Source: CAYPIE01 sp964410665
GTDB taxonomy: Bacteria; Planctomycetota; Planctomycetia; Gemmatales; Gemmataceae
Length of the DNA stretch: 64,000 nucleotides
Reading direction: 5' to 3'
NCBI GenBank assembly: GCA_964410665.1
Contig: CAYPIE010000004.1
Coordinates: 1-64,000 of the forward strand
Positions 61,479 through 64,000 of this stretch are shown here, one piece after another. Position 1 is the stretch's first letter. Every line of letters begins with the position of its first letter. The notes beneath the pieces are model-generated. The model saw nothing but the letters and a program-made list of their open reading frames with translations. It ran no database searches and was not told where the DNA came from. The translations under genes were made by a program, and so were the position numbers.

Positions 61479-62489
61479 ATGAAACGTACAAACCTTGTTC
61501 CCCTGACTTTGGGGCTGTTTGTCTTAGCGATCACCGGCCTTAGCATCTTTCGGGCTTGGTTCCCAGTTGCAGAAGTTGTAGCAAAACGACTTCGTGTAGA
61601 GGAAATTCCACCTGTCTATCGCCAAGTGTTTCACAGAACAGTGAAAATCGGCGAGCTGGATATCTTCTATCGCGAAGCAGGACCCAAAGATGCCCCAACC
61701 ATTCTGCTGTTACACGGTTTCCCAACTTCTTCCCATATGTTCCGAAACTTGATCCCGGCCCTTGCGGATACTTTCCATGTTGTGGCCCCGGACTATCCAG
61801 GTTACGGCAACAGTTCAGCCCCGCCACACGATCAATTCGACTATACCTTCGATAACTTGGCAAAGGTGATCGAGGAGTTCACCCAGAAAGTCGGTATGAA
61901 GCGTTATGCCCTATACCTCCAGGACTATGGTGCTCCAGTTGGGTTCCGCCTTGCCACCAAGTACCCCGACCGCGTTACCGCCCTGGTGATCCAGAACGGC
62001 AACGCTTATGACGAAGGGATCGATAATGAGTTCTGGAAGCCGATCAAGGCCTATTGGGAGGATAAGTCCCAGGAGAAGCGCGACGCCCTACGCGGCTTGT
62101 TGAAACGAGAGGCGACGAAATGGCAATACACCACCGGTGTTCGTGACCTAGACACGATTAGCCCCGACAACTGGAACCTCGATCAAGCCCTCCTCGACCG
62201 ACCTGGGAACCAAGAAATCCAGTTGGACTTGTTCTACAGCTATGGAAGCAACCCACCCCTGTATCCAGCCTGGCAACAGTATCTGCGTGAGAAGCAACCA
62301 CCGACTTTAATCGTTTGGGGCAAAAATGATCCGATCTTCCCCGCCGAAGGTGCTGAACCCTATAAGCGGGACCTGAAAGATCTTGAGTATCACCTTTTGG
62401 ATACCGGCCACTTCGCGCTGGAAGAAGATGGACCCGTGATCGCCAGCTACATGCGAAAGTTTCTGACCAAGCGATTGATTCATCCGTAA
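61479..62489 (+). CDS. Membrane-anchored or secreted alpha/beta hydrolase with Asp nucleophile
   Basis: 336 aa, AAGGAG 9 nt upstream. The N-terminal hydrophobic segment (LVPLTLGLFVLAITGLSIF) is a signal peptide or anchor. The fold has LLLHGFPTSSHMFR, the nucleophile elbow LQDYGAP with Asp in place of Ser, as in haloalkane dehalogenases and epoxide hydrolases, and the late Asp/His pair (WGKNDPIFPAEG, DTGHFALEE). It probably hydrolyses an epoxide or halogenated compound. It is the last gene of the operon; a strong hairpin follows 14 nt later. Confidence 0.85.
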   Translation: MKRTNLVPLTLGLFVLAITGLSIFRAWFPVAEVVAKRLRVEEIPPVYRQVFHRTVKIGELDIFYREAGPKDAPTILLLHGFPTSSHMFRNLIPALADTFHVVAPDYPGYGNSSAPPHDQFDYTFDNLAKVIEEFTQKVGMKRYALYLQDYGAPVGFRLATKYPDRVTALVIQNGNAYDEGIDNEFWKPIKAYWEDKSQEKRDALRGLLKREATKWQYTTGVRDLDTISPDNWNLDQALLDRPGNQEIQLDLFYSYGSNPPLYPAWQQYLREKQPPTLIVWGKNDPIFPAEGAEPYKRDLKDLEYHLLDTGHFALEEDGPVIASYMRKFLTKRLIHP

Positions 62490-62503
62490 TGCCCCACACT
62501 GCA

Positions 62504-62532
62504 ACACGAGCAGTCTGTCCGACTGCTCGTGT
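62504..62532 (+). terminator. Terminator hairpin of the sigma-54 operon
   Basis: An 11-bp perfect stem ACACGAGCAGT/ACTGCTCGTGT with a 7-nt loop, extendable by three more pairs after one mismatch. It lies 14 nt after the hydrolase stop. There is no T-tract. Confidence 0.6.
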
Positions 62533-62678
62533 CGCAGCATCGAATCGAGAACATCCTGATTGATCGAAACGGAAAGCTAACCTGGTCCGAAGCTTACGGC
62601 TTGTCGCCAAGCTTGCTCCGGTATAGGGAAATGATCAAGTAATGCACCGAGGTCATCGGATCGGTCCAGAGGCGTCGA

Positions 62679-63755
62679 ATGGACACACTTCATCACCGCT
62701 ATCGACACCGCCGGCACTTCGAGTCGCTCGATGGGGTGCGTTGCTTAGCAATTTTTGGGGTGCTCTGGCACCACGGGGGGATGTCCGATGGAGGACTGGG
62801 TGATCGGGGGTTTTTGGGAGTCGACTTATTTTTTGTCCTTAGTGGGTTTCTGATCGTCACTTTATTGCTTCGGGAACGCGCGACGCACGGCAGCATTTCG
62901 CTCAAGAAATTTTATATCAGAAGGACTTTAAGGATTTTTCCACCCTACTACGCCCTTCTTACGGGGTTGGCCGTGCTGTATCTGTTCGCACCAGGTTTGA
63001 ACACGGCAAGCGGGTTCTGGACGTGTCTGCCCTTCTATCTGACCTATACCTCAAACTGGTCCATCGCCCAAGCAGCCAATCTGGGGATCATGTGGTCGTT
63101 GGCCACCGAGGAGCAATTTTACCTCGTTTGGCCTGCGGTCGAAAAATATCTTCGCAGCCGATGGCTCGGGGTCGCATTGATCGGGGTGATTGTGCTGAAT
63201 CAGCTCATCAACTTCGGCCTATTTGATAACTTTTTTGCATGGCTTTATGGAATGGACTCTGTCCCCCCATTGTGGATCCTTGACACCACGTTCACTCCCA
63301 TCGCATTTGGCGTCGTCATTGCACATTTACTGCATCGCGAGGAGACATTCGGCTGGTTGGCAGCCTTCTTGTCCAATCGCTACAGCCCAGTGTTGCTGTT
63401 GCTCAGCCTACTGATCGCATTGGTCTATCTACCAGCGGACTTGAGCGGTTGGCCAAGATTACTCATCCACTTCCTGATGGCCATCTGGCTCGCTTCCTTG
63501 GTCATCCGGGAGGACCATTACCTGCACGTATGCCTGGCGGCGAAACCGATCGCCTTCGTTGGCACCATCAGCTACGGGATCTATCTCTATCATATGTTCG
63601 TTTTCTATTTTATTGACAAACTTGGGAATCGATTCGGCTTGCATTCGCTCGAAGTTTTGTTTGTGTTGAAAGTTGCAGCGACCATTGCGTTTGCATTCCT
63701 TAGCTATCGCTGGCTTGAAAAGCCGTGCTTGCGGCTAAAGCAACGTTTCGTGTAG
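62679..63755 (+). CDS. Acyltransferase 3 (OafA/YrhL-like) membrane protein
   Basis: 358 aa, AGAGG 6 nt before the ATG. The N-terminus has FESLDGVRCLAIFGVLWHH with the conserved His, followed by GFLGVDLFFVLSGFLI, FYIRRTLRIFPPYYALL, and LGIMWSLATEEQFYLVWP, the full set of acyltransferase 3 signatures, and about ten transmembrane segments. These proteins add acyl groups (often acetyl) to sugars of lipopolysaccharide, exopolysaccharide or peptidoglycan across the membrane. No polysaccharide genes adjoin, so the acceptor is unknown. Confidence 0.9.
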   Translation: MDTLHHRYRHRRHFESLDGVRCLAIFGVLWHHGGMSDGGLGDRGFLGVDLFFVLSGFLIVTLLLRERATHGSISLKKFYIRRTLRIFPPYYALLTGLAVLYLFAPGLNTASGFWTCLPFYLTYTSNWSIAQAANLGIMWSLATEEQFYLVWPAVEKYLRSRWLGVALIGVIVLNQLINFGLFDNFFAWLYGMDSVPPLWILDTTFTPIAFGVVIAHLLHREETFGWLAAFLSNRYSPVLLLLSLLIALVYLPADLSGWPRLLIHFLMAIWLASLVIREDHYLHVCLAAKPIAFVGTISYGIYLYHMFVFYFIDKLGNRFGLHSLEVLFVLKVAATIAFAFLSYRWLEKPCLRLKQRFV

Positions 63756-63850
63756 GGCGTCAGTGCGATTAGAAATGCGCTGTTGGTTTGCAGCACGTGA
63801 ACGATATCTGATCGACGCATCTGTGCATTGTCGGCTCAAGGGGTAGCTTT

Positions 63851-64000
63851 ATGGCAACCATTGTGAAACCGCCTGCCCCGTTGGACCTTGCCACCCAGCC
63901 GGTCTCTGTATTTCTAGCTGGCTCGATCGAAATGGGCCAAGCCGAACCTTGGCAAAGGTTGGTCGAGCAAGCCCTGGCCGATCGCGAGATCACCATCTTC
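63851..64000 (+). CDS. Nucleoside 2-deoxyribosyltransferase-like protein (truncated by window end)
   Basis: 50 codons to the window edge; ATG 63851 has AAGGGG about 7 nt upstream. The start VSVFLAGSIEMGQAEPWQRL matches the nucleoside 2-deoxyribosyltransferase-like family, where FLAGSIEMG forms the nucleotide-binding turn. The rest is beyond the window. Confidence 0.7.
   Translation, partial: MATIVKPPAPLDLATQPVSVFLAGSIEMGQAEPWQRLVEQALADREITIF

Noticed and set aside
1..64000. CRISPR array, insertion sequence or prophage
   Set aside because: No regularly spaced direct repeats with unique spacers, no transposase or integrase and no phage structural genes were seen.

Overview
The window reads as a piece of a Planctomycetota chromosome, most like the Gemmatales/Gemmataceae. 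This rests on several planctomycete hallmarks seen directly: two DUF1559 proteins with type IV prepilin N-termini (FTLIELLVVIAIIA), two giant exported proteins that begin with a positively charged leader and an L-E-x-L-E-D-R-x-x-P motif, a large Ser/Thr kinase, secreted HEAT, Kelch and PQQ-propeller proteins, a TAT-exported Gfo/Idh/MocA oxidoreductase, and an MMPL/HpnN-like transporter. No rRNA, tRNA, CRISPR array, insertion sequence or phage module was seen.

Layout. 1-12.6 kb: two very large secreted multidomain proteins on the minus strand, the first cut by the window edge. They share a C-terminal cohesin-like/dockerin-like module, and the second contains a tandem 1.6-kb duplication. 12.9-31.9 kb: assorted genes, including a GDPD-like gene that looks frame-disrupted, an HpnN-like RND transporter, an ATP-grasp ligase, a prepilin-like DUF1559 protein with a small lipoprotein, an esterase plus a stand-alone AtuA-like domain, an acyl-CoA dehydrogenase, agmatine deiminase, a ceramidase-like membrane protein, an extremely acidic repeat protein, and an 846-residue Ser/Thr kinase fused to a degenerate receiver and an HD-GYP domain. 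32.1-35.9 kb: a five-gene plus-strand operon encoding a JAMM/JAB peptidase, a 60-residue protein, an E2-like protein, a ThiF/E1-like adenylyltransferase and an unrecognised 405-residue protein. This is a ubiquitin-like conjugation cassette with no recognisable ubiquitin-like modifier and is the best candidate for an undescribed system. 35.9-42.0 kb: a SNF2 helicase with a SWIM zinc finger, then a three-gene operon (carrier-domain/prepilin fusion, Kelch protein, PQQ propeller). 42.6-50.6 kb: a sugar isomerase, then a run of BamD-like and LptE-like outer-membrane assembly lipoproteins, folP, proA, a HEAT-like membrane protein and a proline-rich lipoprotein. 50.8-58.4 kb: a metallophosphoesterase, an oxidoreductase, a CarH/LitR-like B12 regulator divergent from a sigma-70 family factor, nnrD, and a zinc-ribbon membrane protein. 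58.5-62.5 kb: a sigma-54 activator divergent from a three-gene operon (AhpD-like, DUF1348, Asp-nucleophile alpha/beta hydrolase). The intergenic region holds three copies of a palindrome and a near-consensus -24/-12 promoter, so the circuit can be read almost completely from sequence. 62.7-64 kb: an acyltransferase-3 and a truncated nucleoside deoxyribosyltransferase-like gene.

Starts were moved from the longest open frame to internal ATGs wherever a GGAG-type ribosome binding site at 5-9 nt made this preferable; each change is stated. Family assignments come from motifs read by eye; no database search was run.
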